Below are positions 25,111 through 34,877 of a DNA stretch of 64,000 nt, one piece after another. The translations under genes and the position numbers were made by a program. Below the pieces are notes generated by a model that ran no database searches, was not told the origin of the DNA, and saw only the letters and a program-made list of their open reading frames with translations. The DNA is from Glutamicibacter sp. PS (GTDB lineage Bacteria > Actinomycetota > Actinomycetes > Actinomycetales > Micrococcaceae): the NCBI GenBank assembly GCA_031317595.1, contig JANCMB010000001.1:496001-560000 (forward strand). Direction: 5' to 3'. The stretch's first letter is position 1. Each line of letters opens with the position of its first letter.

Positions 25111-26346
25111 ATGAATAATTCAGCGGTCTATCTCGACCATGCCGCGACCACCACGCTGAACCCCGTGGCTCAGGCCGCCATGCTCGAGGAATATGCGCAC
25201 ACCGGCAACCCTTCGTCGTTGCACGGTGCAGGTCGTCGCGCCCACCGTGTCGTCGATGAAGCCCGTACGACCATTGCGCAAACGCTCTCGGCCCACCCCT
25301 CCGAGGTCATCTTCACCTCCGGAGGCACCGAATCCGATAATTTGGCGCTCAAGGGACTCTACTGGTCTCGCCGCGATGCCGACCCGTCCCGACGAAAGAT
25401 CCTGATTTCCGGTATCGAACACCATGCAATTCTCGATACCGCCGAGTGGCTCGAGAGCCACGAGGGCGCGGAATTAGTGTGGATGCCGGTGGAGCGGGAG
25501 GGTCGACTGGATGTGTCTGCCGCCGCCCAGCTACTCGAGCAGCATGCCGACGAGCTGGCCCTGGCCACCCTCATGTGGGCTAATAACGAAGTCGGCACGA
25601 TTCAACCGGTCGCCGAATTTGCGGCATTGGCCGCGGCGCACGGAGTACCCGTGCACACCGATGCGGTGCAGGCCTATGGAGCCATCCCGGTGGATTTCGC
25701 CGCCAGTGGTGCCGCAACCTTGGCGGTCAGCGCCCACAAGATCGGGGGACCGGTTGGTATTGGCGCTTTACTGGTGCGGCGCGATGTCACGCTCACACCG
25801 ATTCAGCATGGTGGGGGACACGAACGCAAAATGCGTTCGGGCACCATGAACGCCGTGGCCGCAGCCGGCTTCGCGGCGGCGGCACATGATGCCTGGCAAG
25901 GACTCGAGGAATATTCCCGGACACTGGTGACGTTGCGAGATATGGCGGTCGAACGCATCACCGAGCAGATCCCCGAGGCGACACTCAACGGTCCGGCCGA
26001 CACCGGTGGGTGCGCCCAGCGGTTGCCCGGGAATTTGCATTTTAGTTTCCCCGGGTGCGAGGGTGACTCCTTGCTCTTCGTGCTGGACATGCTCGGAATT
26101 GCCTCGTCGACCGGTTCTGCGTGCACCGCCGGCGTGCCACAGCCCTCGCATGTCCTGTTGGCCATGGGGCGCGATGCCCGCCAAGCACGAAGCGTGCAGC
26201 GGTTCACGCTCGGGCATTCGACGAGCGCCGCAGATATTGAGGCGTTGGTCAAAGCCCTGCCAGAGGCTTACCAGCGCGCGAAAAAGGCCGGCATGGCCGC
26301 AGACCAAAGCAGCATACACACAGCAGGAACAGGATTTAACCGATGA
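25111..26346 (+). CDS. Cysteine desulfurase (IscS/NifS type)
   Basis: A 411-residue PLP enzyme that takes sulfur from cysteine as an enzyme-bound persulfide. It begins [14 protein letters not shown]; the PLP-binding Lys210 is in [23 protein letters not shown] and the EHHAILDT segment with its His are present; the catalytic Cys338 is in [17 protein letters not shown]. It overlaps mnmA by 4 nt, so it most likely feeds sulfur to tRNA thiolation, as in the Rv3025c-Rv3024c pair, and may also serve other sulfur pathways. Confidence 0.94.
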   Translation: MNNSAVYLDHAATTTLNPVAQAAMLEEYAHTGNPSSLHGAGRRAHRVVDEARTTIAQTLSAHPSEVIFTSGGTESDNLALKGLYWSRRDADPSRRKILISGIEHHAILDTAEWLESHEGAELVWMPVEREGRLDVSAAAQLLEQHADELALATLMWANNEVGTIQPVAEFAALAAAHGVPVHTDAVQAYGAIPVDFAASGAATLAVSAHKIGGPVGIGALLVRRDVTLTPIQHGGGHERKMRSGTMNAVAAAGFAAAAHDAWQGLEEYSRTLVTLRDMAVERITEQIPEATLNGPADTGGCAQRLPGNLHFSFPGCEGDSLLFVLDMLGIASSTGSACTAGVPQPSHVLLAMGRDARQARSVQRFTLGHSTSAADIEALVKALPEAYQRAKKAGMAADQSSIHTAGTGFNR

Positions 26347-27479
26347 AGGTACTAGCGGCAATGTCCGGCGGAGTCGACTCGGCGGTAGCCGCGGCGCGCG
26401 CCGTGGAAGCCGGCCACGATGTGGTCGGAGTCCATCTCGCGCTCTCGCGGATGCCCGGTACCTTGCGTACCGGTAGCCGTGGTTGTTGCACGATTGAGGA
26501 CTCCAACGACGCCTGGCGCGCCTGCGACAAACTGGGGATCCCGTTCTACGTGTGGGATTTCTCGGACCGTTTCAAGGAAGACGTCGTCGACGACTTCATC
26601 AGCGAGTATGCCGCGGGGCGTACCCCTAACCCGTGCATGCGCTGCAATGAGAAGATCAAGTTCGCCGCGTTGCTGGAAAAGGCGCTTGCTCTCGGATTCG
26701 ATGCGGTTTGCACCGGGCACTATGCCAAGGTGATCCGAGACGCGGACGGGAATCCGGAACTACACCGAGCCGCCGATTGGGCCAAGGACCAGTCCTATGT
26801 GCTGGGCGTGCTGACGCACCAGCAGCTTGAACACTGCATGTTCCCGTTGGCCGAAACCCCCTCGAAGGCCGAGGTGCGCGCCGAGGCCGAGGCCCGCGGT
26901 TTGACCGTGGCTAACAAGCCGGATAGCCACGACATCTGCTTTATCCCCGACGGCGACACCCGTGGCTGGTTGGCCGAGCGTATCGATATGACACCGGGGC
27001 AGATCCTCGATCATGAGGGCAACGAACTCGGTGAACATTCCGGAGCCCACGCGTTCACCGTGGGCCAGCGCCGCGGGCTGAAGCTCGGACGTCCGGCGGC
27101 CGATGGCAAGCCTCGCTTCGTGCTGGAAATTCGCCCGAAGGACAACAAGGTCATTGTTGGTCCCGAGGACCTGCTGACCGTCGACGAACTGCGTGGCATC
27201 CGCATTTCCTGGGCCGGCGTGCCCATCGACGAAGTTGAATCCGGCGCCGAGTTCGACTGCATGGTTCAGGTGCGCGCCCATGGTGACCCGGTGAACGCCC
27301 GCGCTCATCTCGAAGCCGTGCCCGGCGAACCCAGTACCCTGGTGGCGCGGCTTCCCGAAGGCATGCGTGGTGTCGCCCCGGGCCAGACCATGGTGATCTA
27401 TCAGGGCACGCGCGTGCTCGGCCAGGCGACCATCGATTCGGCTCGTTCAACTGTCTGGGACCCGGCCAAGGTTGGCTAG
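26343..27479 (+). CDS. mnmA: tRNA-specific 2-thiouridylase MnmA
   Basis: A 378-residue enzyme that thiolates U34 of Glu, Gln and Lys tRNAs. The ATP-binding PP-loop [13 protein letters not shown] is at the N-terminus; Cys98 and Cys101 ([12 protein letters not shown]) form the first catalytic site, and Cys199 ([11 protein letters not shown]) the persulfide partner. [11 protein letters not shown] and the C-terminal beta-barrel are typical. The ATG overlaps the desulfurase stop. An intrinsic terminator lies just downstream. Confidence 0.96.
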   Translation: MKVLAAMSGGVDSAVAAARAVEAGHDVVGVHLALSRMPGTLRTGSRGCCTIEDSNDAWRACDKLGIPFYVWDFSDRFKEDVVDDFISEYAAGRTPNPCMRCNEKIKFAALLEKALALGFDAVCTGHYAKVIRDADGNPELHRAADWAKDQSYVLGVLTHQQLEHCMFPLAETPSKAEVRAEAEARGLTVANKPDSHDICFIPDGDTRGWLAERIDMTPGQILDHEGNELGEHSGAHAFTVGQRRGLKLGRPAADGKPRFVLEIRPKDNKVIVGPEDLLTVDELRGIRISWAGVPIDEVESGAEFDCMVQVRAHGDPVNARAHLEAVPGEPSTLVARLPEGMRGVAPGQTMVIYQGTRVLGQATIDSARSTVWDPAKVG

Positions 27480-27502
27480 ATTGCGCTGGTAGCCATTTTG
27501 AG

Positions 27503-27545
27503 GACGGCTCACCGCTCCGCTTTGGAGTGGTGAGCCGTCTTTTTC
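27503..27545 (+). terminator. Intrinsic terminator after mnmA
   Basis: 16-bp stem GACGGCTCACCGCTCC with its complement (one G:U), 5-nt loop, followed by a T run (27540-27545). Confidence 0.92.
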
Positions 27546-27638
27546 GTGCCACGAGACCGCCCTGAATTCTCCGGGGAAGGCGCGAGAATCCACGGAGCGG
27601 AGCAAAAGCGCGCAGCCGTTGGTTCGTTCAACACCCAC

Positions 27639-27668
27639 TTCGAATATGTGAAAGATGTATCGTATAGT
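27639..27668 (+). promoter_or_regulatory. Possible promoter of the peptide-importer operon
   Basis: TATAGT (27663-27668) is a near-consensus -10, with a weak TTCGAA (27639-27644) 18 nt before it. The leader to the start codon is about 55 nt. Confidence 0.4.
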
Positions 27669-27730
27669 TTAGTTCGGCATGATCCGCATCACACACCGCG
27701 GTCATCCAGATCACTAGACAAAGGATTCAC

Positions 27731-29365
27731 ATGTCTGCACGTTACTCGCGTCTCTCCCGCGCCGCTGTGGTGCTGGCCGCCAGCGCCCTAGCGCTTTCCG
27801 CCTGCACCGGACCTGCTGCAAGTCCCGAAGGAGAATCGGGGGAGCCAGGTGGCACCGGGGCCCCGATCACCGTCGGCACCACCGACAAGGTCACCTCACT
27901 CGATCCCGCCGGTTCCTATGACAACGGGTCATTTATGGTGATGAACCAGGTCTTCCCGTTCTTGCTGAACTCCGAGCCCGGTAGCCCGGACCCGTCAAAC
28001 GATCTGGCCGAGTCCGCGGAGTTCACCTCGCCGACCGATTTCACCGTCAAGCTGAAGCCCGGCCTGAAGTGGGCCAACGGCCATGATCTGGACTCGAAGG
28101 ATGTGAAGCACAGCTTCGACCGCCAACTGAAGATCGCCGATCCAAATGGCCCGTCCTCCTTGCTGGGCAACGTCGAATCCATTGAAGCGCCGGATGCCAC
28201 CACCGTCGTGTTCAAGCTCAAGGTCGCTAACGACCAGACCTTCCCGCAGGTGCTGACCTCGCCGGTGGGACCGATTGTGGACGACGAGGTCTTCCCGGCC
28301 GACAAGCTCGTCGACGATCAGGCCATCGTCGATGCCAAGGCCTTTGGCGGACAGTACGTGATCGACTCCTACAGCAAGAACTCGCTGGTCTCGTTCAAAG
28401 CCAACGAGGCCTACAACGGCGTGTTGGGGGCTCCGGCCAACAACGCCGCCGCGATCAAGTACTACGCCGATGCGAACAACCTGAAGCTGGAAATCCAGCA
28501 GGGCAAGATCGACGTAGCCTGGCGCTCCCTGACGCCGACCGACATCGAGGACCTGGAGAAGGACGATAAGCTCACCGTCCACAAGGGTCCAGGCGGCGAA
28601 CTTCGCTACATCGTCTTCAACTTCGATTCGATGCCGTACGGTGCAAAGACCGACGAGGCCGACGCCGCCAAGGCCAAGGCCGTACGCCAGGCCGCCGCGC
28701 ACCTGATCGACCGTCAGGCGATCGCCACCAACGTCTACAAGGACACCTACACCCCGGCCTACTCCTTCGTTCCCCAGGGATTCACCGGAGCGATCGAGCC
28801 ACTGAAGGAAATGTACGGCACCGACGGCAAGCCGGACGCCGAAAAGGCGAAGAAGGTGCTCGAAGATGCCGGCGTCGAGACCCCGGTCAAACTGGCGCTG
28901 CAGTACAACCCGGACCACTACGGCCCGAACTCGGGTGATGAATACGCGGCCGTGAAGAAGCAGCTCGAGGCCGACAAGCTCTTCCAGATCGATCTGAAGT
29001 CGACCGAATGGGTGACCTACCAGAAGCAGCGAGTCACCGACTACCCGGCCTACCAGCTGGGCTGGTTCCCGGACTACTCGGATGCAGACAACTACCTGTC
29101 CCCGTTCTTCGCCAAGGAGAACTTCCTCTCCAACGGCTATGACAACCCCGAGGTAGACAAGCTCATCTCCGAGCAGCGTGGCCAGAGCGATGCCGCCGAG
29201 CGCACCGCCAGCATTGAAGAACTGCAGCGCATGGTTGCCGAGGACCTCTCGACCCTGCCGTTATTGCAGGGTTCGCAGGTTGCGATCGCCGGTAAGGACG
29301 TGCAGAACGTCGACACGACGCTGGATGCATCGTTCAAGTTCCGCCTGGGTGTCCTGAGCAAGTAA
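27731..29365 (+). CDS. Oligopeptide/dipeptide ABC transporter substrate-binding lipoprotein
   Basis: A 544-residue family 5 solute-binding protein. It has a lipoprotein signal peptide with LALSAC at the lipobox (Cys ~25). The mature part starts with an acidic linker, then ITVGTTDKVTSLDPAGSYDNG, KPGLKWANGHDLDSKDVKHS and later YQLGWFPDYSDADNYLSPFF, all typical of peptide-binding proteins. It is anchored outside the membrane and delivers peptides to the permeases that follow. A hairpin after its stop may let it be made in excess over the permeases. Confidence 0.92.
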   Translation: MSARYSRLSRAAVVLAASALALSACTGPAASPEGESGEPGGTGAPITVGTTDKVTSLDPAGSYDNGSFMVMNQVFPFLLNSEPGSPDPSNDLAESAEFTSPTDFTVKLKPGLKWANGHDLDSKDVKHSFDRQLKIADPNGPSSLLGNVESIEAPDATTVVFKLKVANDQTFPQVLTSPVGPIVDDEVFPADKLVDDQAIVDAKAFGGQYVIDSYSKNSLVSFKANEAYNGVLGAPANNAAAIKYYADANNLKLEIQQGKIDVAWRSLTPTDIEDLEKDDKLTVHKGPGGELRYIVFNFDSMPYGAKTDEADAAKAKAVRQAAAHLIDRQAIATNVYKDTYTPAYSFVPQGFTGAIEPLKEMYGTDGKPDAEKAKKVLEDAGVETPVKLALQYNPDHYGPNSGDEYAAVKKQLEADKLFQIDLKSTEWVTYQKQRVTDYPAYQLGWFPDYSDADNYLSPFFAKENFLSNGYDNPEVDKLISEQRGQSDAAERTASIEELQRMVAEDLSTLPLLQGSQVAIAGKDVQNVDTTLDASFKFRLGVLSK

Positions 29366-29388
29366 TGAGCTAAACGCACGCATATCGA

Positions 29389-29440
29389 CAAGGGGACCGG
29401 GAGGGCGATCCTAGGGATCATGCCGTTTCAGGTCCCCTTG
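29389..29440 (+). terminator. Hairpin between the binding-protein and permease genes
   Basis: CAAGGGGACC (29389-29398) and its complement (29431-29440) with a 32-nt loop and no T run. It is better read as an mRNA stabiliser or partial terminator than as a full stop. Confidence 0.5.
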
Positions 29441-29495
29441 TCATGCGCGCCGTTCCAGCACACAACGCAGTTAGCACATAACGAAGGACCAATTC

Positions 29496-30587
29496 ATGAG
29501 CACCCCCACGGAAATCGGCGGCGTACCCGCCCCGTCGACCGCGGCCAAACCCGCCAAAACCAAAGGCGGAGGCTTCTCCCGGTACCTGATCACCAGGTTC
29601 CTCCTCATTTTTCCCACCGTCTTCATCCTCATCACGGTGGTCTTCTTCCTCATGCGGATCACCGGCGACCCGATCACCGCGGCCCTTGGTGGGCGGCTGA
29701 CACCCGATCAGCTCGCCGAACGCATTCACGCCGCCGGCTACGACCGGCCGATCCTCATCCAGTACTTTGAGTACCTCGGCCAGGTGGTGCGCGGCGACCT
29801 CGGCCGGACCATGACCGATAACTTGGCGGTCACCGAGGTGCTGACCACCTACGGTGCGGCCACCTTGGAACTGGCGATTAACTCGGTTTTCGTCGCGCTG
29901 CTTATCGGCATCCCATTGGGTCTGGTGGCCGCCAAGTTCCGTGACCGTTACCCGGATGCCGTGTTGCGCGTCTTCGCGATCCTGGCCTACGCCACGCCGG
30001 TATTCTTCGCGGGACTCCTGCTCAAGCTGATCTTCGGTGTGTGGCTTGGCTGGTTCCCGATCTCCGGGCGCGCCGACTGGCAGACCGAACTGGCGCTGAC
30101 CGGATTGCAGAACCCCAGCGGTATCTACTGGCTCGATGCGCTGCGCAGCGGCAATATGAGCGCCTTGAGCGATGTGCTGCGCCATGCTGCACTGCCGGCG
30201 ATTGCCCTGGGCCTATTGACCGGCGGCGTCTTCCTTCGTTTGGTCCGCACCAATGCAATCGGCACCCTAGGACGAGAATATGTCCAGGCCGGACGCTCGC
30301 GGGGTGTCTCCGAATTCCGGCTGGTCACCAAGCACGCCTATCGCCCGGCGCTGATTCCCATCATTACCGTGATGGGAATGCAGATCGCGATGCTGCTGGG
30401 TGGTGCGGTGCTGACCGAAACGACGTTCGAGTGGAAGGGATTGGGCTTCAAGCTCGCCGAATATCTCACCGCTCGTGACTTCGTTGCCGTGCAGGGCATC
30501 GTGGTGTTGCTGGCCATCATCGTGGCCTTTACCAATTTCATCGTCGATATCCTGGCCGCGCTGATCGATCCGAGAATCAGGTACTAA
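29496..30587 (+). CDS. Peptide ABC transporter permease (DppB type)
   Basis: A 363-residue inner-membrane protein. A Pro/Ala/Lys-rich cytoplasmic start precedes the first helix (FLLIFPTVFILITVVFFLM), followed by an external loop with GRLTPDQLAERIHAAGYDRP and YLGQVVRGDLGRTM, which are DppB/OppB hallmarks, and about five more membrane helices. The EAA-type loop (REYVQAGRSRGVSE...) contacts the ATPase. It lies 2 nt upstream of the DppC-type gene. Confidence 0.93.
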   Translation: MSTPTEIGGVPAPSTAAKPAKTKGGGFSRYLITRFLLIFPTVFILITVVFFLMRITGDPITAALGGRLTPDQLAERIHAAGYDRPILIQYFEYLGQVVRGDLGRTMTDNLAVTEVLTTYGAATLELAINSVFVALLIGIPLGLVAAKFRDRYPDAVLRVFAILAYATPVFFAGLLLKLIFGVWLGWFPISGRADWQTELALTGLQNPSGIYWLDALRSGNMSALSDVLRHAALPAIALGLLTGGVFLRLVRTNAIGTLGREYVQAGRSRGVSEFRLVTKHAYRPALIPIITVMGMQIAMLLGGAVLTETTFEWKGLGFKLAEYLTARDFVAVQGIVVLLAIIVAFTNFIVDILAALIDPRIRY

Positions 30588-30589
30588 TT

Positions 30590-31570
30590 ATGACCATCAC
30601 AGAATTGAAACCGCGCTCCAACAACGCCTGGATCGGCAAGTTGCCGGTCGTTTCCCACCTGAAAATCTCCTCCGGTCTGCAACGTGGCATGCTCATCGCC
30701 GGGCTCATCCTCGCCGGCCTGTTCGTGCTGGTCGCATTGTTCGCGCCGGTGATTGCACCCTTTGACTTCGCCCAGTCGGCCGACGATAGCGGGGACTTCC
30801 CGCGTCAGGCCGCACCGGATGGCAAGTTTATTTGGGGGACCACGGTCTCGGGTTTTGACGTCTTCTCACGTACGATCTTCGGTGCCCGCACCGCGATTCT
30901 CGTGATTATTGCCGCCGTCATGATGTCGCTGTTCCTCGGCGTGTTCCTCGGACTGATCTCAGGGTACTTGGGTGGATGGTTCGACCGGATCGCCGTCGTA
31001 TTAGCCGACGCAATTTACGCATTCCCCTCGCTGCTGCTGGCGATCGTGATGTCCATCGTGATTTCACAGGGCCAGTCAGGGATGCTCGGAGGCATTATGG
31101 CCGCAGCCGTATCGATCACGGTCGTGTTCGTGCCACAGTATTTCCGTGTCATCCGCGCCGAAGTGATGCGCCTGAAGGCCGAGCCGTTTGTGGAATCGGC
31201 GCAGGTGATCGGCGCCAGCCCGTGGCGGATTATGGGCGTACACCTGTTCCGCAACGCGACCCGTACGTTGCCGCTGATCTTCACCTTGAACGCCACCGAA
31301 GCCCTGCTGACCCTGGCTGGATTAGGCTTCCTCGGCTTCGGCATTGAACCAACCAGCGCCTCCGAGTGGGGCTTTGATTTGAACCGGGCCATGGCCGATG
31401 CCACCAGTGGCATTTGGTGGACCGGGCTCTTCCCGGGTCTGGGTATTGTGCTGACCGTGCTGGGATTGACCCTCGTCGGCGAGTCGATGAATGACCTGAA
31501 CGACCCACGGTTGCGACGTTTCAGCCGCCGCCGGGCCAAGCGCATTTCTCAGGCAGGAGCAAGTAAATGA
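30590..31570 (+). CDS. Peptide ABC transporter permease (DppC type)
   Basis: A 326-residue permease with an N-terminal OppC_N helix (LIAGLILAGLFVLVALFAPV), a periplasm-side loop with FIWGTTVSGFDVFSRTIFG, and five further helices. The EAA loop reads EPFVESAQVIGASPWRIM. It pairs with the preceding DppB-type subunit to form the channel. It overlaps the ATPase gene by 4 nt. Confidence 0.93.
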   Translation: MTITELKPRSNNAWIGKLPVVSHLKISSGLQRGMLIAGLILAGLFVLVALFAPVIAPFDFAQSADDSGDFPRQAAPDGKFIWGTTVSGFDVFSRTIFGARTAILVIIAAVMMSLFLGVFLGLISGYLGGWFDRIAVVLADAIYAFPSLLLAIVMSIVISQGQSGMLGGIMAAAVSITVVFVPQYFRVIRAEVMRLKAEPFVESAQVIGASPWRIMGVHLFRNATRTLPLIFTLNATEALLTLAGLGFLGFGIEPTSASEWGFDLNRAMADATSGIWWTGLFPGLGIVLTVLGLTLVGESMNDLNDPRLRRFSRRRAKRISQAGASK

Positions 31571-33255
31571 ACGCTGTGAACTCACCCGAAATGGCCAAGC
31601 CTGCAGTGGTGCTATCCGTTGAAGACCTCAACATCGATTTTGTCACGGATTCGGGGGCCGTCCCGGCGGTGCGCGGTGTTGATTTCAACGTGGCACCGGG
31701 AGAGATTCTGGCGATTGTCGGCGAGTCCGGCTCAGGTAAGTCGGTCACCGCCCGTACCGCCCTTGGCATGCTGGCCGAGAACGGCGCCGCCCAGGGGGCC
31801 GTGTATCTCAAGGGCCAAGACATGTTGCACCTCGACGCGGCCGAGTTGCGCGCCGCGCGCGGGCGTGACGTGTCGATGGTGTTCCAGGAACCGTCGACCG
31901 CGCTCAACCCGGTTTTCACGGTGGGTTGGCAGATCATGGAAGGCATCCGCGCCCACGGCAAGGTCTCGAAGAAGGAAGCCCGTGCCCAGGCCATTGAGGC
32001 CATGCGCCAGGTCGGAATTCCCGACCCCGAATCGCGCGTGGACTACTACCCGCACCAGTTCTCCGGCGGGCAAAAACAGCGCGTAGTGATCGCCGCCGCG
32101 CTGGCACTGAAGCCAGCGTTGATTGTCGCCGACGAGCCGACCACGGCACTGGATGTGACCGTGCAGGCCGAGATCCTGCAGTTGTTGCGCACGCTGCGTG
32201 AGGAACTGGGCACCGCGATCGTGATCATCACACACAATATGGGTGTGGTAGCCGATATCGCCGACCGTGTGATTGTCATGAATCAGGGAAGAATCGTCGA
32301 ACAGGCCCCGGCCGAGCAATTGTTTGGGCAGCCACGCGACGACTACACCCGCTCGCTCTTAGCGGCGGTCCCACATTTGGGACGCAATAGCGCCTCGGAA
32401 GGCCTCAGCGAGCGTCCGCATGCGCAGGGCGAAGTTGTGGTCGAGGCCCGCGACCTGCGCATTCACTTCCCGGGCCGGCTGGGGGCTCCCGGATTCACCG
32501 CGGTGGACGGGGTGAGCCTAAAGATCCATGCGGGCGAGGTGTACGGCCTGGTGGGGGAGTCCGGTTCCGGCAAGACCACCATTGGGCGCACCATCGCCGG
32601 GTTGAACCACATGACCGACGGATCGCTTAATGTGCTGGGCTATGAAATGGCCCAATTCAAGGAACGAAACTTCAAGCCGCTGCGTCGCCAGATCGGATTC
32701 GTTTTCCAGGATCCGGCCGCGAGCTTCAACCCGCACCTGACCGTCGGCGAGTGTGTGGCCGAGCCGCTACGCGTGCACACCTCGTTGAATGAGCGGGAAA
32801 TGCGCGCCAAGGTGGCCTCGCTTCTTGAGGCGGTTCAGCTTCCGGCCGGTTTCGCGCAACGCTACCCCCATGAATTATCGGGCGGGCAACGCCAGCGCGC
32901 CTCGCTGGGGCGTGCCTTGGCGCTGGATCCGAAACTGCTGATTGCCGACGAACCAACCAGCGCGCTGGATGTTTCGGTGCAGGCCAAGGTCCTTGAACTC
33001 TTCAAGGAGCTACAGGATGAACTGGGCTTTGCGGCGCTGTTCATTTCGCACGACCTGGCCGTCGTGGACTTGCTGTCTACCTGGGTGGGTGTGCTCTACC
33101 GCGGCTCGCTACTCGAGGAGGGGCTCGGCTCGCAGGTGCTGAGCAATCCGCGCCACGCCTACACTCGCCGCCTGATCGCGTCCTTGCCGGTACCGGATCC
33201 GGCCGAGCAGGCCCAACGTCGGGCGCTGATTCAGTCGCTGAACCAGCAGGACTGA
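31567..33255 (+). CDS. Fused peptide ABC transporter ATPase (DppD-DppF type)
   Basis: A 562-residue protein with two ABC cassettes in one chain. First: Walker A GESGSGKSVTA, signature FSGGQKQRVV, Walker B ALIVADEPTTALD. Second: Walker A GESGSGKTTIG, signature LSGGQRQRASL, Walker B LLIADEPTSALD. Each has the Q-loop and the DppD/F C-terminal helix region. A single fused chain replaces the usual two genes, so the full transporter is one binding protein, two permeases and one ATPase. A G:U-rich terminator follows. Confidence 0.93.
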   Translation: MNAVNSPEMAKPAVVLSVEDLNIDFVTDSGAVPAVRGVDFNVAPGEILAIVGESGSGKSVTARTALGMLAENGAAQGAVYLKGQDMLHLDAAELRAARGRDVSMVFQEPSTALNPVFTVGWQIMEGIRAHGKVSKKEARAQAIEAMRQVGIPDPESRVDYYPHQFSGGQKQRVVIAAALALKPALIVADEPTTALDVTVQAEILQLLRTLREELGTAIVIITHNMGVVADIADRVIVMNQGRIVEQAPAEQLFGQPRDDYTRSLLAAVPHLGRNSASEGLSERPHAQGEVVVEARDLRIHFPGRLGAPGFTAVDGVSLKIHAGEVYGLVGESGSGKTTIGRTIAGLNHMTDGSLNVLGYEMAQFKERNFKPLRRQIGFVFQDPAASFNPHLTVGECVAEPLRVHTSLNEREMRAKVASLLEAVQLPAGFAQRYPHELSGGQRQRASLGRALALDPKLLIADEPTSALDVSVQAKVLELFKELQDELGFAALFISHDLAVVDLLSTWVGVLYRGSLLEEGLGSQVLSNPRHAYTRRLIASLPVPDPAEQAQRRALIQSLNQQD

Positions 33256-33263
33256 ATAATCGC

Positions 33264-33302
33264 AAGCGGGTGGCGCTCATGGAGCGTCACTCGCTTCGTT
33301 TG
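33264..33302 (+). terminator. Terminator of the peptide-importer operon
   Basis: 15-bp stem (33264-33278 with 33282-33296, two G:U pairs), 3-nt loop, then CGTTTGT. Confidence 0.7.
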
Positions 33303-33331
33303 TGGCCAAGAGAGGCCGTAGACTACCGATT

Positions 33332-33703
33332 ATGAGCGAGCCGAACTTCACCGATGATTCTCCGACCTTCGACCCGCACGCCAGCTCTCTCGAAGGCCAG
33401 GTGGATCAGGGCGTATTGGATGAGTTGTATGCCATCCGTGGCAGTATCGATAACTTCGATGCGCAGTTGGTGTATCTGCTTGCCGAAAGGTTCAAAGCGA
33501 CGCAACGCGTGGGCCATCTGAAGGCGCACCACAAGTTGCCACCGAGCGACCCGAATCGCGAAAAGGCCCAAATTGAACGTTTGCGCGAGCTGGCGCAGAG
33601 TGCCAACCTTGATCCGGAGTTCGCAGAGAAAGTGCTGAACTTCATTATTTCCGAGGTTATCCGGCATCATCGACACATTTCCGACACTCATCAGAATGAC
33701 TAA
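33332..33703 (+). CDS. Chorismate mutase (AroQ type)
   Basis: A 123-residue helical protein converting chorismate to prephenate for phenylalanine and tyrosine synthesis. The AroQ core starts near residue 28 with LDELYAIRGSIDNFDAQLVYLLAERF, one continuous helix around residues 28-53, and continues with RVGHLKAHHKLPPSDPNRE and FIISEVIRHHRHI. Arg and Lys residues at expected active-site places are seen. The ATG at 33332 is chosen; a GTG 30 nt upstream lies in the terminator tail. It overlaps the MetE-like gene by 8 nt. Confidence 0.88.
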   Translation: MSEPNFTDDSPTFDPHASSLEGQVDQGVLDELYAIRGSIDNFDAQLVYLLAERFKATQRVGHLKAHHKLPPSDPNREKAQIERLRELAQSANLDPEFAEKVLNFIISEVIRHHRHISDTHQND

Positions 33704-34742
33704 CAGCGAAGCAACACCCTCTCAGGTGCGCGTCACCTCCTTCTGCCAGTATCCAACTAAGGATGCGCAACAGGTTTACCCGCTGGTGCGCGGTGAACTT
33801 GGTGCTCCCAATCTCGGGGTGCTGGTGCAGCTGCCCGACCGTGGTGTCTGGTCACAGCCCATTGGCCGAAGTGCGAGCATGCTCGCCGATATGGGCTTCG
33901 ATCTCCAACCACATGGGTGGCGCGTCGGCGTGCCCGACGGAATTGATGCCCGGCGTGCCCGTGCGACCTTACGCAGCGACGAGAACCTGCTCGCAGACAT
34001 CCTGGGCGCTGAAACTAAAGTCACCGACGAACTCAAAGTCAGCATGCTAGGCCCTTGGTCCTTGTGCGCCGAGCTCAGCTTGGGCAATGGCGAAAAGGCC
34101 ATTAGCGACCATGGGGCGCGGCGCGATATTCGCCAAGCGTATGCTCACGGTGTTCAAGAGCATTTAGGTCGTCTGGCGCGGGACACCGGAATCACCAAAT
34201 TCACGGTGCAACTCGATGAGCCAGTACTTGATCAGGTGCTCGACGGTCGCGTGCCTACCGCCAGTGGCTATCGAACGATTCGGTCCATACCGCGTTCCGA
34301 GGTCCGTGAAGGCTACACGCAGTTCCTCGAGGTGATTACCGAGCGTTATGACGTGCAGGTGATTGCTAACCTTCGCGCCGATGATCCGCAGTTGACCGAG
34401 CGCATTGAATTGCTCGAACAGGCCGGAACCCATGGGTTCGTGATGAATTCGCGGACCATGAAATACTCGCAATGGGAAAAGGTCGCAGCCCTCGTCGAAA
34501 AGGGCAGTGAGATCTTTCTGCAAGCTCTGACCCCCTCCGGGCGTTACCCAGGGGTGGTAGAAGGCGTTAAACAGCTACTTCGGCCATGGCATCAGTTGGG
34601 GTTATCCGACCGGGATCTGGGCGCACTGACGCTTATGCCGATCGGTGACTTTGCAGCGAGCTCGGCGACCGACGCGCAGCGCTGTCTTGAACGGCTCAAT
34701 GAGTGGGCTGTCGCGCTGGAGCAAACACGAGTCGATGCCTGA
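33696..34742 (+). CDS. MetE-like (UROD/methionine synthase-fold) protein without the zinc site
   Basis: A 348-residue protein resembling the C-terminal half of cobalamin-independent methionine synthase, of the Rv3015c type. Family traits: SMLGPWSLCAEL, KFTVQLDEPVLDQVL, and TLMPIGDFAASSATDAQRC near the end. The His-x-Cys and Cys ligands that hold the catalytic zinc of MetE are not visible: the expected HxC strand reads VQVIANLRADD. Methionine synthase activity is therefore unlikely. It overlaps the chorismate mutase gene and is followed by a 135-nt gap before mtrA. Confidence 0.8.
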   Translation: MTNSEATPSQVRVTSFCQYPTKDAQQVYPLVRGELGAPNLGVLVQLPDRGVWSQPIGRSASMLADMGFDLQPHGWRVGVPDGIDARRARATLRSDENLLADILGAETKVTDELKVSMLGPWSLCAELSLGNGEKAISDHGARRDIRQAYAHGVQEHLGRLARDTGITKFTVQLDEPVLDQVLDGRVPTASGYRTIRSIPRSEVREGYTQFLEVITERYDVQVIANLRADDPQLTERIELLEQAGTHGFVMNSRTMKYSQWEKVAALVEKGSEIFLQALTPSGRYPGVVEGVKQLLRPWHQLGLSDRDLGALTLMPIGDFAASSATDAQRCLERLNEWAVALEQTRVDA

Positions 34743-34847
34743 GCGCCGCGCTGAATACCTCTTAAGGATCATCGAAAACCGTTGGTGACGTGATGTATCT
34801 TAGGAGATAAAGACATCGCCGCTCGTGGGGTGTAAAACGGCACGATC

Positions 34848-34863
34848 ACCAATGTGCATTGGT
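34848..34863. promoter_or_regulatory. 16-bp palindrome in the mtrA leader
   Basis: ACCAATG-TG-CATTGGT is a perfect 7-bp inverted repeat ending 14 nt before the mtrA start, close to the ribosome site AGGGGGA. It could bind a regulator or fold in the mRNA. Confidence 0.45.
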
Positions 34864-34877
34864 ATTCAGGGGGAAGA

